In this document: positions 7,592 through 15,047 of the stretch, one piece after another
How positions within the stretch are numbered: position 1 is the stretch's first letter
How the letters are laid out: every line of letters starts with the position of its first letter
From: Roseateles sp. DAIF2
GTDB taxonomy: Bacteria > Pseudomonadota > Gammaproteobacteria > Burkholderiales > Burkholderiaceae_C
Assembly (NCBI RefSeq): GCF_015624425.1
Contig: NZ_CP049919.1
Span: 1,798,001 to 1,862,000 of the forward strand
Direction: 5' to 3'
Length of the DNA stretch: 64,000 nt
Translations under genes and position numbers: made by a program
Notes under the pieces: model-generated
The model's input: the letters and a program-made list of their open reading frames with translations, nothing else
Told to the model about the DNA's origin: nothing
Databases searched by the model: none

Positions 7592-7708
7592 GAAAATTAC
7601 TGTAAAACAATAAAAAATAGCTGTAAAGAAGAAACTGATTGGGTTTGCCTGCGAGGCCTTCCGGCTTGCGGCACACTGCCGGCCTTGTCTTTTCGGGAGC
7701 AGTGCCTC

Positions 7709-8776
7709 ATGGGCCCCATGGAATTCGTCACGCTGGGTCGATCGGACCTGCAGGTCAGCCGCATCTGCCTGGGCACGATGACCTTCGGCGAGCAGGTCGA
7801 CGAGACGGGCACGCACGCCATCCTGGACCATGCGGTCGCGCGCGGCATCAACTTCATCGACAGCGCCGAGATGTACCCGGTGCCGGCGCGTGCGGCCACC
7901 TTCGCCGACACCGAGCGCCTGATCGGCCGCTGGCTGCAGGCGCGGCCGGGCCTGCGCGAGCGGTTGGTGCTGGCGACCAAGGTCAGCGGCCCCTCGCGCG
8001 GCTATGAATGGATCCGCAACGGTGCGCAGGACCTGCGCGCGGCCGACATCGTCGCGGCCTGCGAGGACAGCCTGCGGCGCCTGCAGACCGACCATATCGA
8101 CCTCTACCAGATCCACTGGCCGGTGCGCCATGTGCCGATGTTCGGTGGCCTGTTTTTCGAGCCGGCCAAGGACCGGCCGGTCAGCAGCATCCAGGAGCAG
8201 CTGGAGGCGCTGCAGCGCCTGGTGCAGGCCGGCAAGGTACGCCAGATCGGCCTGTCCAACGAGACGCCCTATGGCGTCGCGGAGTTCGTGCACTTGGCCG
8301 AACGCCATGGCCTGCCGCGCATCGCCAGCGTGCAGAACCCCTATGCGCTGGTGAACCGCGTGCTCGAGAACGGCCTGGACGAGGTGCTGTACCGGCACCA
8401 GGTCGGCCTGCTGGCCTACTCGCCGCTGGGCTTCGGCAGCCTGACCGGCAAGTACGACGCCGCCGGCTTCGAGGACCCGGAGCGGCCGGGCCGCCTGGCG
8501 ATCTTCGAGGGCATGCGCAAGCAGCGCTGGGCGCGGCCCGAGACCCTGGCCGCCGCGCGGCGCTACAACGCACTGGCGCGCGAGCATGGGCTGACGCCGG
8601 CGGCGCTGGCGCTGGCCTGGTGCTACGGCCGCTGGCAGACCGCCAGCACCATCATCGGCGTGACCAGCATCGCCCAGCTGGACGAGAACATCGACGCCTG
8701 GGGCGTAACTCTGGCGCCCGAGCTGCTGGCCGAGATCGACCGCATCCGCTGGGAGATCCGCGACCCGGCGCAGTAA
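7709..8776 (+). CDS. tas: Aldo/keto reductase, Tas-like
   Basis: A 355-residue NADP-dependent aldo-keto reductase. It matches the E. coli Tas group in several signatures: LGTMTFGEQ near the start, FIDSAEMYPVPARA with the catalytic Asp and Tyr (DxxEMYP), LATKVSGPSRG with the catalytic Lys, DLYQIHWP with the His, and the NADP-binding end STIIGVTSIAQLDEN. Start 7709 was chosen because GGGAG lies nine bases before it; the second ATG (7718) has no site at the right spacing. It likely reduces small carbonyl compounds; the physiological substrate is unknown. It is a single gene transcribed from the AT-rich region shared with the divergent DUF2975 operon. Confidence 0.85.
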   Translation: MGPMEFVTLGRSDLQVSRICLGTMTFGEQVDETGTHAILDHAVARGINFIDSAEMYPVPARAATFADTERLIGRWLQARPGLRERLVLATKVSGPSRGYEWIRNGAQDLRAADIVAACEDSLRRLQTDHIDLYQIHWPVRHVPMFGGLFFEPAKDRPVSSIQEQLEALQRLVQAGKVRQIGLSNETPYGVAEFVHLAERHGLPRIASVQNPYALVNRVLENGLDEVLYRHQVGLLAYSPLGFGSLTGKYDAAGFEDPERPGRLAIFEGMRKQRWARPETLAAARRYNALAREHGLTPAALALAWCYGRWQTASTIIGVTSIAQLDENIDAWGVTLAPELLAEIDRIRWEIRDPAQ

Positions 8777-9085
8777 GCCCCAAACCCCGGGGAAACGGTA
8801 CCGGGCCCGCACGACCGGCGGCAAGGGCCGCTGTGTCCGCGCCGGTGGCACGGGTCGTGGGCGACGGCCTCAAGCTCCGCCGTGCCGGTTGCCGGGTCGA
8901 TCGCGAACTGCCGCCGTCGCAGTGAAGCTGGCCCGCCTTGTCGGCTTGCCCAGAATCGGCGCGCCATGTTCGCCAGCGCACCGAGTTGTGGCGGCGGGGC
9001 GCCTAGGCTGAAACGCAGGCCGAGGCATGGGCGCTGGAACCGATGGTGCCCGTACCCACCGGCCCGTGTTGCCAAGGAGCACACC
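8777..9085. other. Intergenic region with no gene seen
   Basis: About 300 bp between the aldo-keto reductase and the DUF3309 gene. All frames are short or shadow-like. No convincing terminator, operator or RNA structure was found. A GGAG ribosome binding site for the next gene lies at its right end. Confidence 0.5.
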
Positions 9086-9244
9086 ATGAGCCTGTTCACC
9101 ATTCTCCTGATCCTGTTGCTACTGATGCTGGTCGGCGCGATGCCGACCTGGCCCCATAGCCGCAACTGGGGCTATATGCCCAGCGGTGCGCTTGGCGTTC
9201 TGGTGCTGATCCTGCTCGTGCTGCTGCTGACGGGGCGGTTGTGA
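9086..9244 (+). CDS. DUF3309 small membrane protein
   Basis: A 52-residue hydrophobic protein: two Leu/Ile-rich transmembrane segments flank a short loop, MPTWPHSRNWGYMPSG, which carries the W(P/A)xSRxWGYxPSG motif of DUF3309. The start has AAGGAG eight bases upstream. It is the first of three closely spaced envelope genes. Family members are found widely in proteobacteria and have no known role; stress-related expression is a common guess. Confidence 0.85.
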   Translation: MSLFTILLILLLLMLVGAMPTWPHSRNWGYMPSGALGVLVLILLVLLLTGRL

Positions 9245-9297
9245 GGCCGCCCGGCCCGCATGCCGGTGCCCCGTTCCTCTCTGCCACAAGGACTGCC

Positions 9298-9852
9298 ATG
9301 AACAAGTACTCTCTTTGCAAGACGTCGATCGGCCTGCTAGCCCTGCTGCTGCCGCTGGGCGTCGCCCAGGCCGCCCGCATGAGCGCGGCCGAGCACAAGC
9401 GTTCCGATGCGCGCATCACGGCCGACTACAAAGCCGACGAAGCGGGCTGCAAGGCTCAGTCCGGCAATGCCAAGGACATCTGCCTGCAGGAGGCCAAGGC
9501 CAGGCGGACGGTGGCGCATGCCGAACTGCAACATAGCTACAGTGGCAAGGCGCGGGACTGGACCCGCCTGCAGGTCGCCAAGGCGGAGTCGGCCTACGCG
9601 GTGGCCAAGGAACGCTGCGACGACAAGGCGGGCCAGGCCAAGGACGTCTGCGTCGAGGAGGCCAAGGCCGTCGAGACCAAGGCCCTGGCGGAGGCCCGGA
9701 TGAACAAGCGCATCGAAGCGGCCCGCTCCGACGCCGCCAGCGACAAGAACGATGCCGGCTACAAGCTTGCGACCGAGAAATGCGAGAGCCAGGCGGGGGA
9801 TGCCAAGTCGGCCTGCATTGCACAGGCCAAGGCCCGGTTCGGCAAGAGCTGA
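9298..9852 (+). CDS. Periplasmic Cys-repeat protein
   Basis: A 184-residue exported protein with a signal peptide ending at VAQA-A (residue 25). The mature chain is Ala/Lys-rich and predicted helical. It holds three evenly spaced copies of a C-x10-C unit (C51/C62, C107/C118, C162/C173), each with the core G-x-AK-x2-C-x2-(E/Q)AKA and repeating every 55-56 residues. Each pair could form one disulfide clamping a helical hairpin. Function unknown. It sits between DUF3309 and DUF1003 genes (gaps 53 and 10 bp), suggesting co-expression in an envelope context. Confidence 0.75.
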   Translation: MNKYSLCKTSIGLLALLLPLGVAQAARMSAAEHKRSDARITADYKADEAGCKAQSGNAKDICLQEAKARRTVAHAELQHSYSGKARDWTRLQVAKAESAYAVAKERCDDKAGQAKDVCVEEAKAVETKALAEARMNKRIEAARSDAASDKNDAGYKLATEKCESQAGDAKSACIAQAKARFGKS

Positions 9853-9862
9853 GCGCGGCGCG

Positions 9863-10474
9863 ATGAAGGCCGCCGGCCTCCGATCCGGACCGACCGCTGG
9901 CACGGCGCCGGCGCCATCTCAAGAAGCGGGCGATATCGCCGCCCGCCTGCTGGGAAAGTCCTACGAGGCCCTGGACGACAGGGCCCGCAAGGCGGCCCAG
10001 CATGTCGCGGCACGCACCCCGATCGCGCGCAACACCGCGCAGGATGTCGACGCCCATCCCAGCTGCGGCCAGCGCGCGGCCGATGCGGTGGCCTCCTTCG
10101 GCGGCTCCTGGATCTTTGTCGGCCTGTTCGCCGCGGCGATGCTGCTGTGGGTGGGACTGAACGCCTGGCTGCTGCTGCGCCGGGGTTCGACCTTCGACCC
10201 CTATCCCTACATCCTGCTCAATCTCTTTCTTTCGATGCTGGCGGCCATCCAGGCGCCCATCATCCTGATGTCGCAGAATCGCCAGGCGCAGAAGGATCGC
10301 ATCGGTGCCGAGCATGACTACGAGGTCAATCTGAAGGCCGAGCTGGAGATCCTGCTCTTGCACGACAAGCTTGACCTGCTGCGCGAGAAGCAGTGGCAGG
10401 AACTGCTGGCGCTGCAGCGCACCCAACTGCAACTGCTGGCCGAGCTGCGCGGCCGAGCCTGCGACCCGGCCTGA
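9863..10474 (+). CDS. DUF1003 membrane protein
   Basis: A 203-residue inner-membrane protein. After a hydrophilic N-terminus of about 75 residues come the family's two transmembrane helices (GGSWIFVGLFAAAMLLWVGL and YPYILLNLFLSMLAAIQAPI) joined by the FDPYPYI loop, then the conserved IILMSQNRQAQKDRIGAEHDYEVN segment (read here by its SQNRQ and DR-x3-E-x-DYxVN residues) and a cytoplasmic coiled coil. The role of DUF1003 is unknown. It starts 10 bp after the Cys-repeat gene, so the two are probably one transcript. Confidence 0.85.
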   Translation: MKAAGLRSGPTAGTAPAPSQEAGDIAARLLGKSYEALDDRARKAAQHVAARTPIARNTAQDVDAHPSCGQRAADAVASFGGSWIFVGLFAAAMLLWVGLNAWLLLRRGSTFDPYPYILLNLFLSMLAAIQAPIILMSQNRQAQKDRIGAEHDYEVNLKAELEILLLHDKLDLLREKQWQELLALQRTQLQLLAELRGRACDPA

Positions 10475-10567
10475 ACCCGTGGCATGCGCGGTCGGCAAGA
10501 TTCGCGCGAGAATCCGCGGCCGCAGGCCTGATGGGTTGGCCTGCCGAACCCGCCGGAGGAAGTTCCC

Positions 10568-10999
10568 ATGCATCTGGTCTGCCCCGCCTGCGCCGCCACC
10601 AACCGCGTGCCCGAGGAAAAGCTGCAGGACCAGCCGGTCTGCGGCCGCTGCGGCAGCGAGCTGATGGCGCCCCAGCCCGTCGAGCTGAACGACGCCAACT
10701 TCGCCGCCTTCGTCGGCCGCACCGAGCTGCCGGTGCTGGTCGATTTCTGGGCCGACTGGTGCGGCCCCTGCAAGATGATGGCGCCGCAGTTCGCACAGGC
10801 CGCGGCGCAGCAACCGCTGATCCGCTTCGCCAAGCTGGATACGGAGGCCGCGCGACAGACGGCCGCGGCCTACAACATCCGCAGCATCCCGACCCTGATC
10901 CTGTTCCAGGGCGGGCGCGAGACCGCGCGCGTCAGCGGCGCGATGGGCGCGGCCGATCTGCAGCGCTGGCTGCAGCAGCAGTTGCTGGCGCGCGGCTGA
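10568..10999 (+). CDS. trxC: Thioredoxin 2
   Basis: A 143-residue thioredoxin of the TrxC type. It has an N-terminal zinc-binding domain with two CxxC motifs (CPAC at 5-8 and CGRC at 25-28) and a thioredoxin domain with the active site WADWCGPCKMM, plus the cis-proline loop SIPTLILF. It reduces disulfides in the cytoplasm and is usually induced by oxidative stress. A GGAGG site precedes the ATG. Its stop overlaps the start of a GNAT acetyltransferase (TGATG). Confidence 0.95.
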   Translation: MHLVCPACAATNRVPEEKLQDQPVCGRCGSELMAPQPVELNDANFAAFVGRTELPVLVDFWADWCGPCKMMAPQFAQAAAQQPLIRFAKLDTEAARQTAAAYNIRSIPTLILFQGGRETARVSGAMGAADLQRWLQQQLLARG

Positions 11000-11487
11000 T
11001 GGCGATGCCGCACGCGCTGGCCGACATCCGCATCGAGCCCCTGGTCCGCCATCCCGCGCTGCTGTCACGGCTGCAGGCCTGGATGGAAGCCGAATGGCCG
11101 GGCTGGTACGGCCCCGGCGGGCGCGGCGATGCGCGCGCCGACCTGGCCGACTTCGCGCGCGCCGAGGGGTTGCCGCTGGGCCTGCTGGCCTTGCGCGCGG
11201 GCGAGCCGGTGGGCCTGGCGGCGCTGAAGCGCGCCGGCGGCTTCGCCGGGCTGGACCTGCCGGGGCCCTGGGCCGCGGCCGGCCTGGTGCCGGCCGAGCT
11301 GCGCGGCCGCGGCATCGGCCGGCTGCTGCTGGCGGGCCTGGAGGACGCGGCGCGAGCCCAGGGCTTTCGCACCATCTTCTGCGGCACGGCCAGCTCGGCC
11401 AGCCTCTTGCGGCGCGCCGGCTGGTCGCTGCGTCAGCCCTTCGACCACGAGGGACAGGTCTTGTCGATCTTCGAGAAGGCTCTGTAA
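10999..11487 (+). CDS. GNAT-family N-acetyltransferase
   Basis: A 162-residue acetyltransferase. The acetyl-CoA-binding motif A is seen as ELRGRGIGRLLLAGLEDAARAQG (key Q/R-x-x-G-x-G/A pattern R-G-R-G-I-G), preceded by the strand PVGLAALKR and followed by FCGTASSASLLRRAGW. The acceptor substrate is unknown. The start overlaps the trxC stop in a TGATG junction, giving translational coupling with thioredoxin 2. Confidence 0.82.
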   Translation: MAMPHALADIRIEPLVRHPALLSRLQAWMEAEWPGWYGPGGRGDARADLADFARAEGLPLGLLALRAGEPVGLAALKRAGGFAGLDLPGPWAAAGLVPAELRGRGIGRLLLAGLEDAARAQGFRTIFCGTASSASLLRRAGWSLRQPFDHEGQVLSIFEKAL

Positions 11488-11543
11488 GGGCACCGCAATC
11501 CGGTACAAGCCAGGTCGCGGGCCGCGGCCCGACAATCGGTGCC

Positions 11544-12050
11544 ATGAGCAAGAAGTCGTCCGGCAGCAGTGCCCATGTCAGCGAAACCCCCGCGACGCAG
11601 TTCCTGCGCCGCCAGCAGATCGCCTTCGGCGAGCATGTCTACGACTATGTCGAGCATGGCGGCACCGCCGAGAGTTCGCGCCAGCTGGGCGTGGACGAGC
11701 ATGCGGTGGTCAAGACCCTGGTGATGCAGGACGAGAAGGGCGATCCGCTGATCGTGCTGATGCATGGCGACCGCCAGGTCAGCCTGAAGGAGCTGGCGCG
11801 CCAGATCCCCTGCAAGAAGGTCGAGCCCTGCAAGCCCGAGGTGGCGCAGCGCCACAGCGGCTATCTGGTCGGCGGCACCTCGCCCTTCGGCACGCGCAAG
11901 GCCATGCCGGTCTATGTGGAGCGCAGCATCCTGGCGCTGCCGCGCATCTGCATCAACGGCGGCAAGCGCGGCTACCTGATCAGCCTGGAGCCGCGCCTGC
12001 TGCCGGAGCTGCTGCAGGCCCGCGCGGTCGATTGCGCGCTGCAGCCCTGA
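11544..12050 (+). CDS. ybaK: Cys-tRNA(Pro)/Cys-tRNA deacylase-type protein YbaK
   Basis: A 168-residue YbaK/EbsC-type aminoacyl-tRNA deacylase. It shows the N-terminal TPATQFLRRQ segment, VVKTLVMQ with the conserved lysine of the active site, the SLKELAR helix, and the family signature GYLVGGTSPFGTRKAMPVYVE (here V-G-G-x-S-P-F-G residues), then ICINGGKRG. It hydrolyses mischarged Cys-tRNA(Pro). It stands alone 56 bp after the GNAT gene. Confidence 0.92.
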   Translation: MSKKSSGSSAHVSETPATQFLRRQQIAFGEHVYDYVEHGGTAESSRQLGVDEHAVVKTLVMQDEKGDPLIVLMHGDRQVSLKELARQIPCKKVEPCKPEVAQRHSGYLVGGTSPFGTRKAMPVYVERSILALPRICINGGKRGYLISLEPRLLPELLQARAVDCALQP

Positions 12051-12110
12051 GGGCAAGCCCCGGGGGAGGGCGCCGGAAAACGGCCCGTATTGCGGCCACA
12101 ATAACGGCCC

Positions 12111-12845
12111 ATGCAAGACACCCTCCTTCCCCTGCTGGCCGGGCTGGCCGCCTACCTGATCGGCTCGCTGTCCTTCGCGGTGATCGTCAGCCGCCTGATG
12201 GGCCTGTCGGACCCGCGCAGCTACGGTTCGGGCAACCCGGGCGCCACCAATGTGCTGCGCTCGGGCAACAAGAAGGCCGCGATCCTGACCCTGGCCTTCG
12301 ATGCGCTGAAGGGCTATGTGCCGGTGCTGCTGGTGCTGCTGTATGGCGAGCGCTTCGGCCTGGGCGAGGGCACGGCGGCGCTGGTCGGCCTGACGGCCTT
12401 CCTGGGCCATCTGTGGCCGGTGTTCTTCGGCTTCAAGGGCGGCAAGGGCGTGGCCACCGCGGCCGGCGTGCTGCTGGCGCTGAACCCGCTGCTGGGCGCG
12501 GCCACCCTGGTGACCTGGCTGATCATTGCCTACTTCAGCCGCTATTCCTCGCTGGCCGCGCTGGTGGCCTCGGTATTCGCGCCCTTCTACCAGATGCTGA
12601 TCTGGGGCATGGGCCCGATCGTGCTGACCGCTGGCCTGATGGGCCTGCTGCTGATCTGGCGCCACGAGGCCAATATCAAGAAGCTGCTGAACGGCACCGA
12701 GAGCAAGCTCGGCCAGAAGGCCCCGGCCGCCGCCGCCGCGCCGACCGGCGCCAGCCACAAGCATCCGCATGGCACGGGCCCGAAGGCGCCCGGCCATTCC
12801 CATCACCATCACCACCCTAGCAAGTCCAAGGAAAGCAAACGATGA
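12111..12845 (+). CDS. plsY: Glycerol-3-phosphate acyltransferase PlsY with His-rich tail
   Basis: Inner-membrane acyl-phosphate:glycerol-3-phosphate acyltransferase, the first committed step of phospholipid synthesis. The three PlsY motifs are present: [14 protein letters not shown] (about 37-50), [21 protein letters not shown] (key [17 protein letters not shown]) and the late [15 protein letters not shown] segment. With 244 residues it is about 40 longer than typical PlsY. The excess is a C-terminal extension of about 35-40 residues, Ala/Lys-rich and ending in a histidine run (HKHPHG, then GHSHHHHHP). The stop overlaps the RidA start (ATGA). Confidence 0.95.
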   Translation: MQDTLLPLLAGLAAYLIGSLSFAVIVSRLMGLSDPRSYGSGNPGATNVLRSGNKKAAILTLAFDALKGYVPVLLVLLYGERFGLGEGTAALVGLTAFLGHLWPVFFGFKGGKGVATAAGVLLALNPLLGAATLVTWLIIAYFSRYSSLAALVASVFAPFYQMLIWGMGPIVLTAGLMGLLLIWRHEANIKKLLNGTESKLGQKAPAAAAAPTGASHKHPHGTGPKAPGHSHHHHHPSKSKESKR

Positions 12846-13189
12846 CCCTGCAACGCTTCGACGTCGGCGCCCGCATCTCCGAAATGGCCGTGTACAACGG
12901 CGTGGCCTATCTGGCCGGCCAGGTGCCTGAGGACGCCACCCAGGACATCACCGGCCAGACGGCCCAGGTGCTGGCCGCGATCGACAAGCTGCTGGCCCGC
13001 GCCGGCACCGACAAGAGCAAGATCCTGATGGCCCAGGTCTACATCAAGGACCTGGCCGACTTCCCCGGCATGAACGCCGCCTGGGACGCCTGGGTTGCGA
13101 AGGACAATGCGCCCCCGCGCGCCACCGTCGAGGCCAAGCTGGCCCGCGCCGAGTGGAAGGTGGAGATCGTCGTCACCGCGGCGATCTGA
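12842..13189 (+). CDS. RidA-family (Rid/YjgF) protein
   Basis: A 115-residue RidA-like protein with the family core: [15 protein letters not shown], then [32 protein letters not shown] (key QxxxVLxxIxxxLxxAG), the [18 protein letters not shown] loop, and a C-terminal strand VEIVVTAAI. True RidA deaminases have an Arg in the R(A/T)-x(6)-(L/P) loop, present here as [10 protein letters not shown], so hydrolysis of reactive enamine/imine intermediates is plausible. Translation is coupled to plsY by a 4 bp overlap. Confidence 0.88.
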   Translation: MTLQRFDVGARISEMAVYNGVAYLAGQVPEDATQDITGQTAQVLAAIDKLLARAGTDKSKILMAQVYIKDLADFPGMNAAWDAWVAKDNAPPRATVEAKLARAEWKVEIVVTAAI

Positions 13190-13203
13190 TCTCCCCTGCG
13201 GGC

Positions 13204-13686
13204 CTAGCGGGGCAGTAGGCTCAGCTCGACCCGCAACAGGCCCGCGCCGCCCGGCGCGGCGCCCTCGAGCACCACGGCCCGGCCATCGGGCCGCAGCGCC
13301 TGCGGCGGCGCGAGCGATTCGTCGCCGCGGCCCGCCAGCAGGCGGCCCTCGTAGCGCAGCTCGCCGTCCTCGAACTGGAAGGCGCTGAGCTCGACGAACC
13401 AGCCCGCATCCAGCACCTCGGGGCGCAGCCGCAGCATGGTCTCGCTGGCCGTCGCGCTGCGGCGCAGCAGCAGCTCGGCCTGCTGCTCGCGCCAGACCCC
13501 GTTGGGCAGGCGGGCGCGCATCAGGACCTGCAGGCGTTGCTCGGCCGCGTTTGCAGTGGCCGCCGCTGGCGTGGGCGTGGCGGCCGGCTGCGCCATGGCG
13601 GGGCCCGCCAGGCCGGCCAGCAAGGCGCCGGCGATCAGGAGGGCGGCGGCCGGACGGCCAGGTCGGGGATGCTGCTGCGGATTCAT
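13204..13686 (-). CDS. Hypothetical exported protein
   Basis: A 160-residue protein with a signal peptide (AALLIAGALLAGLAGPAMAQ, after a basic N-terminus) and an Ala/Pro/Thr-rich linker. The beta-rich domain that follows, with stretches such as LPNGVWREQQAELLLRR and ELRYEGRLLAGRG, looks like a small lipocalin- or MAPEG-unrelated beta sandwich. No motif was recognised. It is convergent with the RidA gene and begins close to the divergent ODP gene. The start at MNPQQ (13686) was preferred to an upstream in-frame ATG because it sits right at the signal peptide. Confidence 0.6.
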   Translation of the reverse strand: MNPQQHPRPGRPAAALLIAGALLAGLAGPAMAQPAATPTPAAATANAAEQRLQVLMRARLPNGVWREQQAELLLRRSATASETMLRLRPEVLDAGWFVELSAFQFEDGELRYEGRLLAGRGDESLAPPQALRPDGRAVVLEGAAPGGAGLLRVELSLLPR

Positions 13687-13834
13687 GCGGTGGTACTGCT
13701 CGTGAAGAAGGTCCGGTGGTGGCACCGGCTGGCGGCAACTGTACAGGCCGCCGGCGCTTGATCCAGCTCAAGCCGGGGCAAGACCCGACCCCCTACAGTG
13801 GCCGCGCGCCGCCAGCACAGGGGATTTTTCAGGC

Positions 13835-14611
13835 ATGCCGATCGAATTGTTCCACCAGGGGGCGCACCGCTGCCTGATGTTCGCCGACTTCCACCAGGAA
13901 GACGGCGAAGCCGTGCAGTCGAACCAGTTCCTGCTGCTGCATGGCGCGGCCGGCGCCATCCTCGATCCCGGCGGCAACGTGGCCTACAACGCGCTCTACC
14001 TGGGCCTGACCCAGCACCTGGCGCCGCCCAAGCTGTCGGCCATCCTGGCCTCGCATGCCGACCCGGACATCATCGCCTCGCTGGACCGCTGGATGACCGC
14101 GACCCAGGCGCCGGTCTACATTTCGCGCGTCTGGGAACGCTTCGTGCCGCATTTCTGCAAGCCGGGCAAGACACAGGGCCGCATCATCGGCCTGCCCGAT
14201 GCCGGCGCGCGGCTGCGCCTGGGGCAGGGCGCCGACCTCTTCGAGCTCTGGGCGCTGCCGGCGCATTTCCTGCATGCCGAGGGCAATTTCCAGTTCTACG
14301 ACCCGGTCAGCCGCATCCTGTTCTCCGGCGACCTAGGCGCCTCGCTGGGCGCCGAGCCGGGGCGGGTGATCCAGCGCCTGGACATCGCCCATATCGGCCG
14401 CATGGAGGGCTTTCATCGCCGCTACATGGTCAGCAACAAGGTGATGCGGCTGTGGGCGAGCATGGTGCGCGAGCTCGACATCGCGATGATCGTGCCGCAG
14501 CATGGCGCGCCGATGGCCGGCGCTGCGGTGCCCGAGTTCATCGCCTGGGCCGAGCAGTTGGCCTGCGGCATCGACCTGATGGGGCCGGCGCAGTATCGCG
14601 TTCCCACGTAG
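13835..14611 (+). CDS. ODP-type metallo-beta-lactamase-fold di-iron protein
   Basis: A 258-residue MBL-fold protein with flavodiiron-like metal ligands. Seen in order: ILASHADPD (H-x-D-P-D in place of the hydrolase HxHxDH), LPAHFLHAEGNFQFYD (His and surrounding ODP-type segment), the bridging Asp in ILFSGDLGAS and a late His in IVPQHGAPM. This is the pattern of the 'oxygen-binding di-iron protein' family, linked elsewhere to chemotaxis receptors and oxygen or peroxide sensing. Here it is a stand-alone protein. It precedes a membrane-anchored glutaredoxin by nine bases, hinting at a redox role. Confidence 0.82.
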   Translation: MPIELFHQGAHRCLMFADFHQEDGEAVQSNQFLLLHGAAGAILDPGGNVAYNALYLGLTQHLAPPKLSAILASHADPDIIASLDRWMTATQAPVYISRVWERFVPHFCKPGKTQGRIIGLPDAGARLRLGQGADLFELWALPAHFLHAEGNFQFYDPVSRILFSGDLGASLGAEPGRVIQRLDIAHIGRMEGFHRRYMVSNKVMRLWASMVRELDIAMIVPQHGAPMAGAAVPEFIAWAEQLACGIDLMGPAQYRVPT

Positions 14612-14620
14612 GATCGCCCC

Positions 14621-14986
14621 ATGAACCGATCTCGTTGGAAGGAGCTGGCCGTGCTGGCCGGCCTGGTGGCGCTGTTCTGGGGCGGCGCGCAGTGGATCGG
14701 CGGCCGCCAGGCCGCCAGCGAGGGCCAGGTCTTGCGCGAGCTGGCGCGGCCGGGCGACATCCTGATGCTGTCGTCCACCACCTGCGTGTTCTGCAAGCGC
14801 GCCAGTGCCTGGCTGGTCGAGCAGCAGGTGCCGCACCGCGAATGCTTCATCGAGCGCGACGCGGCCTGCCTGGCCGAATACCAGGCCCGCGGCGCGCGCG
14901 GCACGCCGACCTTCGTCGTGCGCGGCCAGACCCTGCTGGGCTTCGATCCGCAGCGCATGCGTGCGATCTTGCGACCGCCGGCTTGA
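14621..14986 (+). CDS. Membrane-tethered glutaredoxin-like protein
   Basis: A 121-residue protein with one N-terminal hydrophobic helix (ELAVLAGLVALFWGGAQWI) and a glutaredoxin domain. The active site is STTCVFCKRA (C-V-F-C), and RGTPTFVVRGQTLLGFD gives the cis-proline and glutathione-loop region. The helix probably anchors the domain on the periplasmic side. The gene begins nine bases after the ODP-like gene and is likely co-transcribed, so it may keep that protein or a shared partner reduced. This is inference from context. Confidence 0.78.
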   Translation: MNRSRWKELAVLAGLVALFWGGAQWIGGRQAASEGQVLRELARPGDILMLSSTTCVFCKRASAWLVEQQVPHRECFIERDAACLAEYQARGARGTPTFVVRGQTLLGFDPQRMRAILRPPA

Positions 14987-15001
14987 GCCGCTGCGCGAAC
15001 G

Positions 15002-15028
15002 GATGAGAGAATGCGAAGCACTCTCATC
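15002..15028. promoter_or_regulatory. Perfect dyad upstream of the imelysin/di-haem operon
   Basis: GATGAGAG and CTCTCATC form an 8 bp perfect inverted repeat with an 11 bp spacer that itself contains GAATGC/GCA. It lies 20 bp before the first imelysin ATG. Operons of this composition are commonly under Fur control, and TGAGA...TCTCA is compatible with a Fur-type site, but the match to the Fur consensus is partial. Confidence 0.5.
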
Positions 15029-15047
15029 TACGGAGCCTGTAGCACCC

